Part shown: positions 27,510 to 39,056 of the stretch, piece after piece
Position numbering within the stretch: the first letter of the stretch is position 1
How the letters are laid out: every line of letters begins with the position of its first letter
Assembly (NCBI GenBank): GCA_022661535.1
Contig: JAKULF010000025.1
Location: 1-44,804 of the forward strand
Direction: 5' to 3'
DNA from: Eutypa lata
Lineage: Eukaryota; Ascomycota; Sordariomycetes; Xylariales; Diatrypaceae
DNA length: 44,804 nt
Position numbers and translations under genes: made by a program
The notes under the pieces: generated by a model
Seen by the model: the letters and a program-made list of their open reading frames with translations, nothing else
Database searches by the model: none
What the model was told of the DNA's origin: nothing

Positions 27510-28832
27510 ATATCACATAGCGATCAAATTTATCATACAAATAAATAAAAAAGTTTTAATATACTTTAATCCTAATTATTACTTATTCATTATAGCTTTT
27601 ATCTCTAAAATTTGGTCAAGACCTTCTGATGCTAAATGCCCTTTACTTTTAACGATCTCAGCTGCTTGTTTGAAATATATAAAATCTAAACTTTTTTACC
27701 TTGTATTGAATACTTTTCAAAAAAAGGAATTATTTTATCTGTAATATCTGAAAATTTAACCACTTCAAATCTTGCAGAATTAATATCAAAATAAACATTT
27801 TTTTAACATCAGACAAATCAAAGTAAACAACTAGATATTCAATTAAAGCCTTTTCTCTAATATTTAAACCTACACCAAATCTTAATTGAACTCTTTTATT
27901 CAATAAGCTAGTAGGAGAGTTACTTATTTTTATATTAAAGCTACTATCTCCACTAGCAAAACCAGCTATTCAATTTGGATTAGGAATACCACCAAAAAGA
28001 TAATTAGGTCTATCAACTTGTAATTCTTTTCAATTAGGAAACGCTTCTTTTAAACTTACATTAAGACCTAAATTGAGTGAAGCTTTAATTCCTATTAATT
28101 TAAATAAACCTTTTTGAGATAAATGTTCTTTAAGTAGAATTATATCGAAAGCTTTCTTAAACAAAATATAATCAGCTCATTTAGCAGATACAAGCGGGTA
28201 GCTTTCAAAGTGATTTATTATTACTTGTAATTCTTTTAGTGAATCTACACGGAATTGTATAGAGTCTTTACCATGAATATGTATTTTTCCTATCCCTAAA
28301 GAAGATTGTATATTTTTTAATATCTCTAAATCTTTTTTATGAAGTCCTATAGCAAATACAGGTTTAATTCTTCAACCTGTACCGTATTTACTATTGGCTT
28401 GGATTAAAACAGAAAAAGAACATTCTGCATCAGCAAAACCTGTTATAAATCAAGGATCTAAACTATAATTAGAAGTAATTATTGGCTTGTGGGTTGTGAT
28501 TAAAGTATATCATCTTACTTTATTTATTTGGTTAGAAAGGATTTTGATTTGATAATTCCTCTCGGAACCCATTAGAGTACACCTTAACCTTGAATTTACA
28601 AGGCAACTACCGTCTACTCGTTGCTTTCTTTTACAAATAAAGTGTTACCCTTATTTGACTTAGATCCGCGATAATCCATTTCTTTTTCAATCATTTCTTG
28701 ACTTGTTACCATACCTGAGTAATTAGTTCAGCCACTAATGTATTTTCATACACTGCTTGGTATCAAGAACTTTAGGATGTCCCCGGAGTTTGATAGTTCC
28801 ACCCACACAGATGACTTCCTACATCATCCAGC
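27510..28832 (-). mobile_element. Group I intron in rns near E. coli 1210
   Basis: Inserted after GACAAGTCATCATGGCCT. Core segments CTCCGGGGACATCCTAAAG and TATCGCGGATCTAAGTC, then a LAGLIDADG ORF. Very similar to the neighbouring 1224 intron and to the atp6 intron. Confidence 0.82.
27579..28572 (-). pseudogene. LAGLIDADG homing endonuclease of the rns 1210 intron, two frameshifts
   Basis: MGSERNYQIKILSNQ start at ATG 28572, motif 1 FITGFADAECSFSV, LHKKDLEILKNIQSS, motif 2 WIAGFASGDSSFNI. A run of seven A (plus 27798-27804) is one base short for the frame to continue into NVYFDINSARFEVV, and a second shift lies near 27690 before LDFIYFKQAAEIV. It ends at TAA 27579 (LEIKAIMNK). Cys in DAEC and Ser in GDSS replace the usual Gly, so the active sites may be weakened even without the shifts. 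Confidence 0.8.
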
Positions 28833-29136
28833 AGGCCATGATGACTTGTCTTATTCCCCTTTGTCCTGACCATTGTAGAGGGCCAGAAAATGCTCCATAT
28901 TAATAATTTTACAAATAAAGCCGGGGTATTCGTTAATTCCACGGACGGATCCGCAGTTTCACAACATTAACTGAAAACAGCCGTGCAACGCTTGTATTGT
29001 TATTTATTAATTTCAATAAATTCTTTAAAGATAATTAACAAATAATAATATTCAAATTGTGGTAAGGTTTTTCGTGGATCATCGAATTAAATAACATACT
29101 TCATTGCTGGTGTCAGAAACGGTCTAGTGATTCAAT
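28833..29136 (-). rRNA. rns: rns exon 3 (about E. coli 912-1210)
   Basis: Opens with ATCACTAGACCGTTTCTGAC and contains GTTATTTAATTCGATGATCC, ACGAAAAACCTTACC and GTTGTGAAACTGCGG, ending at CATCATGGCCT. Confidence 0.88.
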
Positions 29137-29451
29137 TCTGATTAACCGGGAGTTATTGCCACCGTGTAACTGGCTATCCATTATGCATGATTTAGATATA
29201 TCCTTCCTCCCTACGATATTGCACTCGTTTCAGAATCCGACTGTACATTCGAACAGACATTTCAGCCTAGCCCCGGTGAACCAGTCTGTAGCGACATTTA
29301 CAACTGCCGACGGTCTTAGGTCTAATGAGGGATCAATTCATTAAAATCTAACTTACGCTTGATTTAGGACACCCTTAACCGTTTTCACCTAAATTTTTTT
29401 CTATAAACATGGGACTATTTGATTGTAATCTTGCTTAGCCCCTCATTCTGC

Positions 29452-30815
29452 CTATTTTTTACTAAATACCGAAATTCTTTTAATGGTATAACCTTTAACT
29501 TCTGCTCTTTCATATAAATCCAATTGTTTCTTTAGAGTTCTGAAACCAACACCTACCTCTGATAGAACATCCTTTAAAGAATCAAGTATTTTACATGTTC
29601 CTTCTGGAGTTACCATCTCATATACACAACTAGTTGTTGTAGTTAGTATAGAGTTATTACTTAAATCTCTAATACGACCATCACTAAGATACTCTAATAA
29701 AGGTGCTGCATTAGTTATAATATCCCTTTCTTTTACGCTTAAAGCTTCGGTTAATCTTTCACATGTGGATAATCTAAAGTTATTCATTGTATATGATAAC
29801 TTCAAGATTAAAGATCTAATTTCATCTGTCTTGTGTGAACCTTTATAAACTGCCTGAACTATAAGCTTAAAGTCTTGGAAATCTAAACCTTTTTTGAGAT
29901 AAAAACAATATCTTCAAAGTAAGGTATAAAATAGTTATTTAATAATCTAATATTTTTAATAGTTAATATTATACTAGGTTTACCTATCTCTCGGCTTTCA
30001 CTTTATTTATAGAAATAATCTGAGTACATTTCAATTTAAATAAAGAGTATTTATCGAACCCTAAGTTTTCCATAAGAAATTCTTTTATTTTCTCAAATAA
30101 AAGACATTGTTCTTCTGTAGCTGCTAAAGTAAATACTGGTTCGATATCAGTTCTAGAAATAAAGAATGAACTATCTCCTTCCAAGTATCCTAGTAATCAA
30201 CTCTTAGTTATAACAATATTATGATCTAACGGCATAGTAGTATTAACTCGTTTAGTATTCATTGTATTCTTTAATTCTACTATTTTATTAGCTAATTCTA
30301 TCTTTGTATTGTAAATCTGTCAATTTCTTATCCTTCTCTTGATAAAGAAGGAAAGCTTCTTTATATTTACAGTAATCAAGATATTTAGTAGAATTAAGAT
30401 TATATTTATCGAATATAGAGATTAATTGATGAGTTCCTTCAATATTAGTTACTACATAAATACACTTATCTTTATATAATCTTATATTACCTATTCCTAA
30501 GTTATTACGAATATATTCTAATACACCTAAATCATCTTTATGTAGTTCTATACTAAATATTCAAGTAACCTTTCGTATAGTATTCTCAGAACTCAATACT
30601 GGTTGTAATAAAAAACTAGCCTCTGCATCACAGAATCCTACAAATCATTGATAAAATTGAGATAAAGAATTATCTAATTGTTTTGATTGCCCTCATCCTA
30701 TTACTGAGGCAGATAATACTCTAGTTTCACAAGTATAATTTAAATGGTAAGGCTTATCATTACAAGGTTTAACATAGAATCCTTTATTTAGTAAAATGCA
30801 TAAATCAGAACACAT
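29452..30815 (-). pseudogene. LAGLIDADG homing endonuclease, second 911 unit, frameshifted
   Basis: From ATG 30815: FYQWFVGFCDAEASF (motif 1), ELHKDDLGVLEYIRNNLGIG, YNLNSTKYLDYCKYKEAF. A one-base shift near 30320 leads to ELKNTMNTKRVNTTM and LLGYLEGDSSFFISR (motif 2). A second break lies at a T run (29890-29895), which is one base shorter than the matching run in its paralogue. The open tail YTMNNFRLSTCERL to TAA 29452 follows. Close paralogue of 31271-32547. Confidence 0.82.
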
Positions 30816-31270
30816 TTTATAGAGTGGGATTCGAACCCACGCTGCAATATTCCATACACGTTCATATAATTTTCTACCTTGATTAACAAAAATAAAAAAA
30901 GATTACCGCATGAAGTAAATAAGAAATTTCAAGGCCTATACTTACTACATATTCGCACTAACTTCTTTTTTACCTGGAATTAAATACCTGTGTGAGGCAG
31001 GGCCCTCTTTACTATTTCACATAGTAAATTGTTCATCCTTCTTCCATACGAGCTTGCAATTTCTCGTTTCAAGGGGTCGACTGTACATTTGGACAGACAT
31101 TTCAGCCTAACCCCGGTGAACCAGTCTGTAGCGACATTTACAACTGCCGACGGTCTTTGAGCAAGGATCTCATTAACCGTTTTCACCTATATCTATAAAC
31201 TAAAATTATCTTTTCAGTTGTAACTTTGCCAAGATAAACATTTAACTATTATTTTTTTACACTCATTTAC

Positions 31271-32547
31271 TTACGCACCTTCAGGAAGGAAAACTGGAAC
31301 TCTTCTAATTTTATTCCCTCTAAACTCATTCCAATTCTCTAGTGAATCTTCATCAATGTGTCTCTTAAGTGTTCTAAAACTTACACCTAGGATTTTTAAA
31401 GTATCACTCAAAGAATCAAAAATTAGAACCTCCCCATCTGGCCTAACTACTTCATAAACACATAGGGATCTATGGATAACTACTTTCCCAGTATCTAGCT
31501 CCCTCAATCTTCCATCCTTGAGGTGCTTCAATGGTAGGTAGTGCATTCTGCATAGTAAACTTTTCATTTAGAGTAAGAGACTCTTTTAATCCTTCATCCT
31601 TATTTGAAGACAAACGATAGCTATTCATAGTATAAGACAACCTTAATATTAGCGCTCTTATACCTTCTCTTCTATGAGAACCTTTATATACTGCCCCACA
31701 AATAAGTAGAAAATCTTGGAAATCTAAACCTTTCTTGGATTTAAATACCATAGTTTTAAAATAAGGTACTAAATAATTATTTAATACACTGATATTTTTA
31801 ATTATTAAGATAACGCTTGCTTTCCCTTTCTGTTCAGTAACAGAAATTACATTAAAAGATGGACTGTTTAGCCTATAAACAGAGTACTTGTCAAACCCTA
31901 AGTTATGAATTAGAAAGTCTCGAATCTTCTCAAGAAGATAAGTTTGAATATTAGATAGTTCAATTGAAAAGCTAGGTTCAATATCTGTTCTTGAGATAAA
32001 GAACGATCCCTCAGCCTCTATAAACCCTAATAATCAACTTTTAGTAATATTGGTTTGCGACATATCAAAACAAGTACGCTGGCTATTCATTCTGTTCTTA
32101 ATCTCAACTACTTGACCTATTAATAGATCTTTTCCTTCATTGCTTAAGTTCTTATCCCTCCTGTGATATAAATAAAAAGCCTCGCAAAAATCTAAATAAT
32201 CAAGAAACTTAGTTGTGTTAAGGTTATATGTATCAAATATAGAGATTAATTTATAAATCCCTTCCTTATTAGTTACCATAAACTCAGCCACAGATCTATC
32301 GCTTCTTACTATAACACTTCCTATCTCTAATTTATTTCTAATAAAATATAGAACATCCTGATCATCCACGTGTAAACCAATCCTAAACATAAAGCTAACT
32401 TTAATAACTTTAGTTTTATCCGTATCATATCCAATATTAATCTGGAAATTAGACTCCCCGTCCGAAAACCCTACAAACCATTGGTAAAATTCAGATAAAT
32501 TAGAATCAAGATTACTTGTAGCTCTAAGTGTACTATAAGATCTATTA
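31271..32547 (-). pseudogene. LAGLIDADG homing endonuclease, first 911 unit, one frameshift
   Basis: Open for most of its length with TGA as Trp: FYQWFVGFSDGESNF (motif 1), GLHVDDQDVLYFIRNKLEIG, LLGFIEAEGSFFISR (motif 2), KGLDFQDFLLICGAVYKG and YTMNSYRLSSNKDE. One extra base near 31520 splits NALPTIE from LKDGRLRELDTGKVV, and the tail runs to TAA 31271. No ATG is seen between the upstream TAG and motif 1, so the start is not assigned. Both catalytic acidic residues are present. Confidence 0.82.
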
Positions 32548-32733
32548 GCTCCCTATGTGTATACCCTTCCGTGGAGGTATTTCGCTTTACAAGACCGTGA
32601 CAATAATTATAATTTGTAAAATTATTATTAATAGTTAAAATTCGTTTATAAAGTGGGATTCACACCCACACAGCAACAAAAATCCCTCCTAACTCGAGAG
32701 AGATTGAACTCACATGTTACTTATATTTTCTTC

Positions 32734-32849
32734 AGTTCCTGCGTTGCCACATTACTCTTGAGGTGAAATGCTTACACTTTCATTTATAGACCAAGTTAAC
32801 CCTAACCTATGGCATTCATCATTCTCTGCAAAGACTACTGGGGTACCTA
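32734..32849 (-). rRNA. rns: rns exon 2 (E. coli 789-911)
   Basis: Starts TAGGTACCCCAGTAGTC directly after the group II intron and ends GGCAACGCAGGAACT before the 911 intron. The 5' boundary is set by the exon join AACAGGAT/TAGGTACCC, matching bacterial GGATTAGATACCC. Confidence 0.92.
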
Positions 32850-32887
32850 GTTGAGATAGGTAGATCCTCACGGATTTTCCCCTCTCA

Positions 32888-32921
32888 GAACCGTGCATGC
32901 AACTTTCATCGCACACGGCTC
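32888..32921 (-). other. Group II intron domain V (rns intron)
   Basis: Hairpin GAGCCGTG...CACGGTTC with a GAAA tetraloop-like apex and AGC in the lower stem. Defines the element as group II. Confidence 0.92.
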
Positions 32922-33042
32922 AAACAATTTAGTCGTATAATAATAGATTACTTGTGACTTAGATGTACAAGCCCTTTAATAAAAATATTTCTTGTTTATT
33001 AGCTCTTTATATAAATTTTCACAAAGCGTCTTTTTCATTCAT

Positions 33043-33911
33043 CTACCCTTTCACTCATTTATCCTTTCACTCGTTGTATTGTATTAACTTATGGCCGGCT
33101 AACGACACTGCATTACTATCTAAAAACTGAATAAGGTTATTAACATCTGATTTACTTGATACGATTAAAACATAAGTGGTTTTTATATGATTCTTACCTA
33201 TATCTCTTACCCTAGGTGCTCTTTTTAGCACATTTGGTCCAAAGGAGAATCTTCCTTTAATAAGTTCCAAAGCCAAAGAATTGGTATGTTCGATAAGAAG
33301 TTACATTTACCCTTATTTAAGTAAAAACTTCCTTCACCATTTATAAACCCAACTATTCAGTTATCCAACTCACCGTTAGCTAATCTAAGCTCCCAGTGTT
33401 TAAGATGAGACTCGTTAGAAAGATCCCTGGCTTGCGGCTCTTTATCCTTAATTGTAGCTTGGATATTTGATATTAACCCATCTTTGAATTTATTGAACTC
33501 CTCTAATGTTTTGAATTCTCTTATATCCTTCGCTAAAAATTCTTTTAATAAAAGATATCTGGTAAGTTGATATTCAGTAATTAAAGGAAAGTTTTCTAGG
33601 GTTTTTATTAATAAATTTAAACCTGATCTATCATTGATAGCAATACGGACCTCAGGTCTATTTTCATATGCATAAATAGTACCTATATTATTCAAATTTT
33701 TATGAATGGTATTAATAATATCCAAATCCCTACTATGTAGAGATAAATGAAAACCTAAACCTACATTATATTTACTAACTTCTCCAGATTTTAACACCCT
33801 TTTCTTAGGGTAAACTTGGAAATTTCCCTCGGCGTCTGTAAATCCTACAAACCACTCTATTCAGTTTTTTAAGTAATTATTATTGTGGTCATTATTTTTT
33901 AAATTCATCAT
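33043..33911 (-). pseudogene. LAGLIDADG homing endonuclease in the rns group II intron, one frameshift
   Basis: From ATG 33911: WIEWFVGFTDAEGNFQ (motif 1), HSRDLDIINTIHKNLNNIG, LTRYLLLKEFLA, then NWIVGFINGEGSFYLNKGKC (motif 2). The frame then changes near 33300, one base missing before LIEHTNSLALELIKG, and continues with RFSFGPNVLKRAPRV to TAG 33043. Both LAGLIDADG acidic residues are intact. The ORF sits in the domain IV region and would support mobility by DNA cleavage instead of retrohoming. Confidence 0.85.
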
Positions 33912-34904
33912 TATTCTTAATTTTAGTTTGGATTCAAGTCGACAGACTTGAAATATAAATCTTGATATATTAAATTATAGTATAAATGGACGTTTTTAGG
34001 AAACATAACGGAAAAGATTGAACGCTAGCGTAGTACAAAATAATACCTCAATCAACACCTTTTATTTTTCTCTTGGTAACTTTAACTTTCGCCATTTAAG
34101 GTAATATAATCTTAAGATGAAAAAGAAAACAGTGTGAAAATCTAACTAAAAACCAATAAACCGATAATACAACTAAAACATCCATACGTAAGTCTGCACT
34201 CTTTCAAGTTAGGTATAAACCCTATCAACTCCGTTACAGAATTGCCTTCGCTTTTTACGCTGTCCCTTTACCTCTAATTGATAGCCTACTTTGCAGTAAA
34301 CCCGGCTATAAAATTAATACTAATTTACGTTACGTCTCCTTATTAGATATAAACTAACCCTGCGATTAAAGGAGTACGGAGATAATGTCTCTCTAACCTA
34401 AAAAACTAGGGTGGTTATTTTAGCTTAAACGTAGTTAGTACACTTAATAGCAAATTATAGGCATTACTCTGTTCCTTAACTAAAACAAATTCTTCCTTAG
34501 GTTCCAACTTTACTTTGCTAACCTTATGTTCGTTTTCATTGAATCCAGGACACACTCAATGCCTAATTTAATATACTTTACTCTAGATAAATTATTTTCA
34601 CCTCTAGTTAAAAAGTATATTACACATAGTGCTCCCCAAGCCCTACGTGAACAAAGTTTTAATTACATTGATTCGATTTCTCTAACCGTAGAAGAAAGCC
34701 AAAATTCTTTATTTTTTTGAATTAACCTAGAGCTTTACACAGTACAATTACTCATTCTGCATATCTAGTTTGGCTAATGTAAAACGAAATACATTGTAGA
34801 ATCAGTAAAATAATTATTTATACTCGATAATAACTATATAATCGAGAGAAAGAAATAAATAAAATACTCTCCTACAGTTTTAATTAAAGCTTTTCAGATC
34901 GCAC

Positions 34905-35620
34905 ATCCTGTTCGTTCTCTGTGCCTTCGTCCTTTAACGTCAGTTTTTACATAAGAGGTTGCCTTCGCCTTTATCAGTCCCCGAGGTATCAACAAATTTC
35001 ATCTCTACACCTTAAGTACTACCTCCTCACATAAAACTCTAGTAAAAATGTACCTTTTAAAAGGAAAATATTTACCGTCTAAGTACCCTTTAAACCTATT
35101 AAAGATGAATAACACTAGCCTCTTACGTATTACCGCGACTGCTGGCACGTAATTAGTCAAGGCATAAATCTGCATATCGTCATTATCAATAATGCATTTA
35201 GAACTTTATTTGATAAATCAATTTGTAGTCTTTACTACCATTCCTCTAAGTTGCCAGTTCAGCCGTTAGGCCATTGACCAAAATTCCTCACTGCTGTACT
35301 CGCTTGCCCTGGGGTTTTTTCAGACCCAGTGTGGTCGATCAACCTTTCAGCTTCGACTACGAGAATTAAGGCTTGTTAAGTAATAACCTTAACAACTACC
35401 TATCCCGACGATAACTCCTTAAGTCCTCTTAAAGCGGGTGGTTTACACCCTTTTTATTATTATGAGGGATCTTTCCCTCTCTTAAGGTAGGCTGGATATC
35501 TATACTCACCTGTACACCACTTTTAATAAAATTATTCATTAAATTAAACGTTCGATTAGCATGTGTCAAGCATTTAGACAGCGTTCAATCAGAGCCATCA
35601 CCAAACTCACCTATATAAAA
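34905..35620 (-). rRNA. rns: rns exon 1 (5' end to E. coli 788)
   Basis: The 5' region has GAGTTTGGTGATGGCTCTGA and TTGAACGCTGTCTAAATGC; the 530 loop is GTGCCAGCAGTCGCGGTAAT at 35127-35147; the exon ends GAACGAACAGGAT. The 5' end of the mature RNA is approximate. Confidence 0.93.
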
Positions 35621-36536
35621 TACAATTTACTTTTTATTGTAAAAGTCTCGATGGTAAAGTCCATCACTATAAATTCTTGGTTACCCATCTGATCCTGGTT
35701 AAAAAAACCTTTAAATATAATTATTTAATATTATTATTATTATTATTATGAAAATTAGTACCAAAAAGTTCATGACCTTAAAAAAAAGTTTCGAATAAAA
35801 TAAAGCTATTTCTAGGTAATTATATCTCTCTAAATTATAGTTTTATGTAGGCTTTGCTAAGCTCGCTTTTAAATCTTATATTATGATAAACCTATCTACC
35901 CTTCGAACCCAAGCCTAAGAAATCAACCTTATAATAAATAACTATTATGAAGACCTTAGGTCCTGAATCAAAGGGTTAATTTATTATATTTTCTATTTTA
36001 AACCTAAACCTTTCGCTTAAAGTAATTAAATATACGGACATATTGCTTACTATAACTTTCCTTAAATTCTTTTAAATTTAGTTTATTATTATCTCTAAAA
36101 CATTTTATTCTAAAATAGTATATAAGATTTTAACTTATATATTAATAATATAAATTTATTAATGTTTTAACTCTTAAACTAATACTAATATCATTCCCAT
36201 TTTCCTACTAATCTTTTTTTATACCAATATGGAAAATATTAGTACACCTCACCTTTATTATTATCTAGAAATAGTAGTATTTTACTCTTAACTATAACTT
36301 TCATTAAATTCTTTTAAATTTAGTTTATTATCTTTGAAACATATAGAAAGATTATATTCTCCTTATTTATCCCGTATTTTTATTAGCCTGATCTATAAAA
36401 GGGGGATAAATATTAAATAATCTAGACTCTTCTAACTAATTAAGAATTAAAAAAGAGAAACATTACTATACCAAGGATAAAAAAGGATTTTTTTTTAAGT
36501 CTCTATTACAATTACTAATAGATAAAAAATATATTT
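35621..36536. other. AT-rich spacer upstream of rns
   Basis: No gene seen. It contains an ATT microsatellite near 35726-35748 and the direct repeat listed separately. A promoter for rns is expected here but none can be pointed to with confidence. Confidence 0.6.
36051..36330 (-). repeat. Direct repeat pair, 38 nt (36051-36088 and 36293-36330)
   Basis: TATAACTTTC, then AAATTCTTTTAAATTTAG and TTTATTA (plus strand), repeated 242 nt apart with one mismatch, between tRNA-Arg and rns. Confidence 0.85.
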
Positions 36537-36609
36537 CATTCTTATTTTAGATTCGAACTAAAATAGGGATATTAGAAGTATCCTGCTCTACCTTTGAGCT
36601 AATGAGAAT
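36537..36609 (-). tRNA. trnR: tRNA-Arg (UCU)
   Basis: Acceptor ATTCTCA/TAAGAAT with one mismatch, D arm GCTC-AAAGGTA-GAGC, anticodon arm GGATA-CTTCTAA-TATCC giving TCT, T arm TTTAG-TTCGAAT-CTAAA. Confidence 0.93.
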
Positions 36610-36876
36610 ATATTATTAGTAATCTTTTAATAAAGAAATTATTAATAATATTTGCGTACTATTACAACACTAAATAATAATTATAAATTATAACATAACA
36701 TTATATTTATAGAGATATTTTGCATAATAGTTTAATTTAAAACAATAAATAATTAAAATTAAACTAATTTTAACTATTAGTAATTCTAGGTAAAGAAGCA
36801 GGAAATCTATATATTAAACTTCTATTAGCTTCATCTAATAAATGATCATAAACATCCACTATTATAACTCTTCCTT

Positions 36877-37404
36877 CTAAAAAACTTGCGCTTGAATAAA
36901 AGCAATACCCAACTCCAAACCTGAAAAAGCTATAATAAATGATAAAGGGATTAATCCAAAAAAAAAGAATATTATACCACTTGTCATAATGTTATAAGTA
37001 AAACCTGCTAATATATTTAATAACATGTGACCTGAAAGTATGTTAGCAGCTAATCTTAAACCTAAAGAAATATTTCTAGCAAGGTAAGAAATAAACTCGA
37101 TTAAAACTAATAAAGGTAATAAAGGTAAAGGACAACCTGCGGGAACTAAAAGAGAAAAGAATACTAGACCATGTTTTTGGAATCCTAGAATTGTTGCACC
37201 TAAAACTATAGTAAAACTTAAAGCAAATGTCAATACAAAATGACTTGTAGAAGCAAAACTATAAGGAACCATTCCTATAAGATTATTTATAAGAATGAAT
37301 ATAAATAATGCATATATGAATGGAAAGTATGCTTGTCCACTTTTAGGGTTTATTTGATTTGTTACTATACTATGAATAGTTGCATATAAAGATTCAGAGC
37401 ATCA
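36877..37404 (-). pseudogene. Second atp6 body, lacking N terminus and last residues
   Basis: Homologous to atp6 exon 2 from CSESLYATIHSIVTNQINPK through the proton-channel helices (RNISLGLRLAANILSGHMLL, FSGLELGIAFIQAQVF). It stops at TAG 36877, where the complete copy reads on into a further 15 residues ending KDGLDLH. The N-terminal exon is absent. Many synonymous and conservative changes separate it from 39020-39724, so it is not a recent copy. After the stop, another frame reads EGRVIIVDVYDHLLDEAN, origin unknown. It lies directly downstream of a LAGLIDADG gene that overlaps the 3' end of the complete copy. Confidence 0.88.
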
Positions 37405-37657
37405 TAGAAGAAAATATTAAATAATTACACCCACCACCACCCGGTTATATTAATTATTCTGCAAGATATACTCTAGTTTAATAAAATATAACCACGTAAT
37501 CATCTATTTTTTACATTTCTTTTATTCCAACTTATTTAGAACTTTAAAGTAAAACTACTTTAAATAGGTATCCTTTCCTTACTAAGGAAATCACCCTCAA
37601 ATACCCGATGAAAATTCTAATTATTAAGGGCGGTGAAGCTGCCACACTTATTCAAAT
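37405..37657. other. Spacer between the atp6-linked endonuclease and the second atp6 body
   Basis: No gene seen. It contains a perfect palindrome at 37574-37590 and a GC-richer patch near 37625-37650. Confidence 0.6.
37574..37590. repeat. Perfect palindrome
   Basis: TTTCCTTA-C-TAAGGAAA, 8-bp arms around one base; could form a hairpin at the RNA level. Confidence 0.85.
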
Positions 37658-39056
37658 TAAATGAATTTTATGTAATAATTTTGATTGTCATGTGTAACAG
37701 GTTTATTTGATTTAATTTTACTATAAACACTTGTTCGTCCAATACCTAAATATTGGGCACATGAATTTCAGATTCAAAAGTTTTATAAACTTTACCTGCC
37801 CCATCAACAAGAATTACACCTTTACTTTTAGTAGTTTGAAATATATTTCCTGAATAAATATCCACTACTTTACCATCATCTAATAATTTATAATTAGAGG
37901 GCATATCCTCAAATAAAGCTATTTCTTTCTCTAAGTTAACTCTATCTATAGAAGTATCAATTGAAAAGGTTGACAATCTAGAATTATTCATTTGACTAAT
38001 AATTTTAATAATAAGCTCTTTACCTTGAGGAATTAAATGTTTACCTTCCGATTTAAATTTCAAGATAATTGCTCAATCTATAAAATCCAATTCTTTTTTA
38101 GAAAGTCAATGTAAACCCTTAAAATAAGGTACAATTATATTTAAAAGGAAATCACTACGAGAAATTTCAAGAGAACTAAAAGGTTTAGCATTTGGGTTTT
38201 TAGCTGGAGCATTATAAAGATTAAATGGAGATTTAATGGAAATATTACCTTGTGCTACCTCCCGAAGGTGTGAACTATCTTTTAATTCTAACCCTTCTGG
38301 TTTAACTAAAGTATTTAAAAATTTAGCTATTTCCTCTAATAAAGCTTTATCTCTAGAAGATTGACCTAATCTGAATTTAGATTCCAAAGAAGATTTATCG
38401 ATATAAAAATTACCTTCACCTTCGATAAAACCTAACAGTCAATAATCTGTAACTCTTATGTTATTTAAATTAGATTCCGCATAAAAACGACTTTGATTCA
38501 TTCCGTTTTTTATTATATCGATTTTAGCCAAAACTTCATTCTTCAACTTTCATTGTTTCCGGTGTCATTTCTACTAAAGTATATCTCAAATCCTTGTTTA
38601 AAGTCTTCAAAATCTAATCTTTTAGTTGAATTCAAAGGACTTTTGCTAAGAATATCAAGAATTGTCTACACTTCAGCTTGTCTATTGACCTTAAACATAG
38701 CTGAAGTTGCATTTAAGTAGATTTTTCCTAGGTTTAATCTACTTTGAATAAAATTTAAACACTCTAAATCATCAATATGAAGGGCAATTTGAAACTCGAA
38801 CTGGTAACCATGTTGAGTTTTTTTAATTGCAAAACAACCTTCAGCGTCGATAAATCCCGAGTCATTCCTTAAACTCTACATCTGTCATTTCAGGTTTAAT
38901 TAAAGATTGGTTATTCTTACTGCTACTAGATGTGCTAGAATAATATCTTTTTGCTGCACCTGTATCGACAAGATATTTAAACCCTAAAGAGCTATGTAAC
39001 ACTTTAGGTCTAATTGAGTTTAATGTAAGTCCAATCCGTCTTTTATGTATGAACAT
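37658..39056 (-). pseudogene. LAGLIDADG homing endonuclease overlapping the 3' end of atp6, decayed
   Basis: Starts at ATG 39056 inside the last codons of atp6, in another frame, with a Ser-rich leader. Motif 1 GFIDAEGCFAI follows a one-base shift near 38870; a TAG follows QAEV near 38668. From about 38660 it is open: LLGFIEGEGNFYI (motif 2), QMNNSRLSTFSIDT, and, after a further one-base loss near 37770, the NUMOD1-like CAQYLGIGRTSVYSKI to TAA 37658. It belongs to the family found after nad6. The arrangement atp6, endonuclease, second atp6 3' part fits an endonuclease that moves together with a gene end. Confidence 0.83.

Larger units (their letters stand above)
29137..32733 (-). mobile_element. 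Two tandem group I intron units in rns near E. coli 911
   Basis: Inserted after GCAGGAACT (T911). Two LAGLIDADG ORFs (31271-32547 and 29452-30815) are each followed by the same 3' core (GACCGTCGGCAGTTGTAAAT, TCGCTACAGACTGGTTCACC) at about 31080-31160 and 29235-29320. Between the units, near 30.8-31.0 kb, no rRNA exon of recognisable length is seen. The second unit repeats a peripheral hairpin of the first (GTGGG-TTCGAAT-CCCAC near 30840; GTGGG-TGTGAAT-CCCAC near 32665). They are either a tandem duplicate or introns at 911 and a few bases beyond. Confidence 0.75.
32850..34904 (-). mobile_element. Group II intron in rns at E. coli 788, with LAGLIDADG ORF
   Basis: The 5' end is GTGCGATC after GAACAGGAT; the 3' end is CTCAAC before TAGGTACCC. 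Domain V is at 32888-32921. Unusually for group II introns, the ORF is a LAGLIDADG endonuclease rather than a reverse transcriptase, a combination known from some fungal rRNA introns. The region 33912-34900 should be domains I-III and holds no gene. Confidence 0.9.

Noticed and set aside
30980..31186. Minus-strand ORF covering the group I core near 31.1 kb
   Set aside because: It translates catalytic intron RNA (the conserved core also found at 29.3 and 25.5 kb), not a protein; the plus-strand ORF at 29156-29344 is rejected for the same reason.
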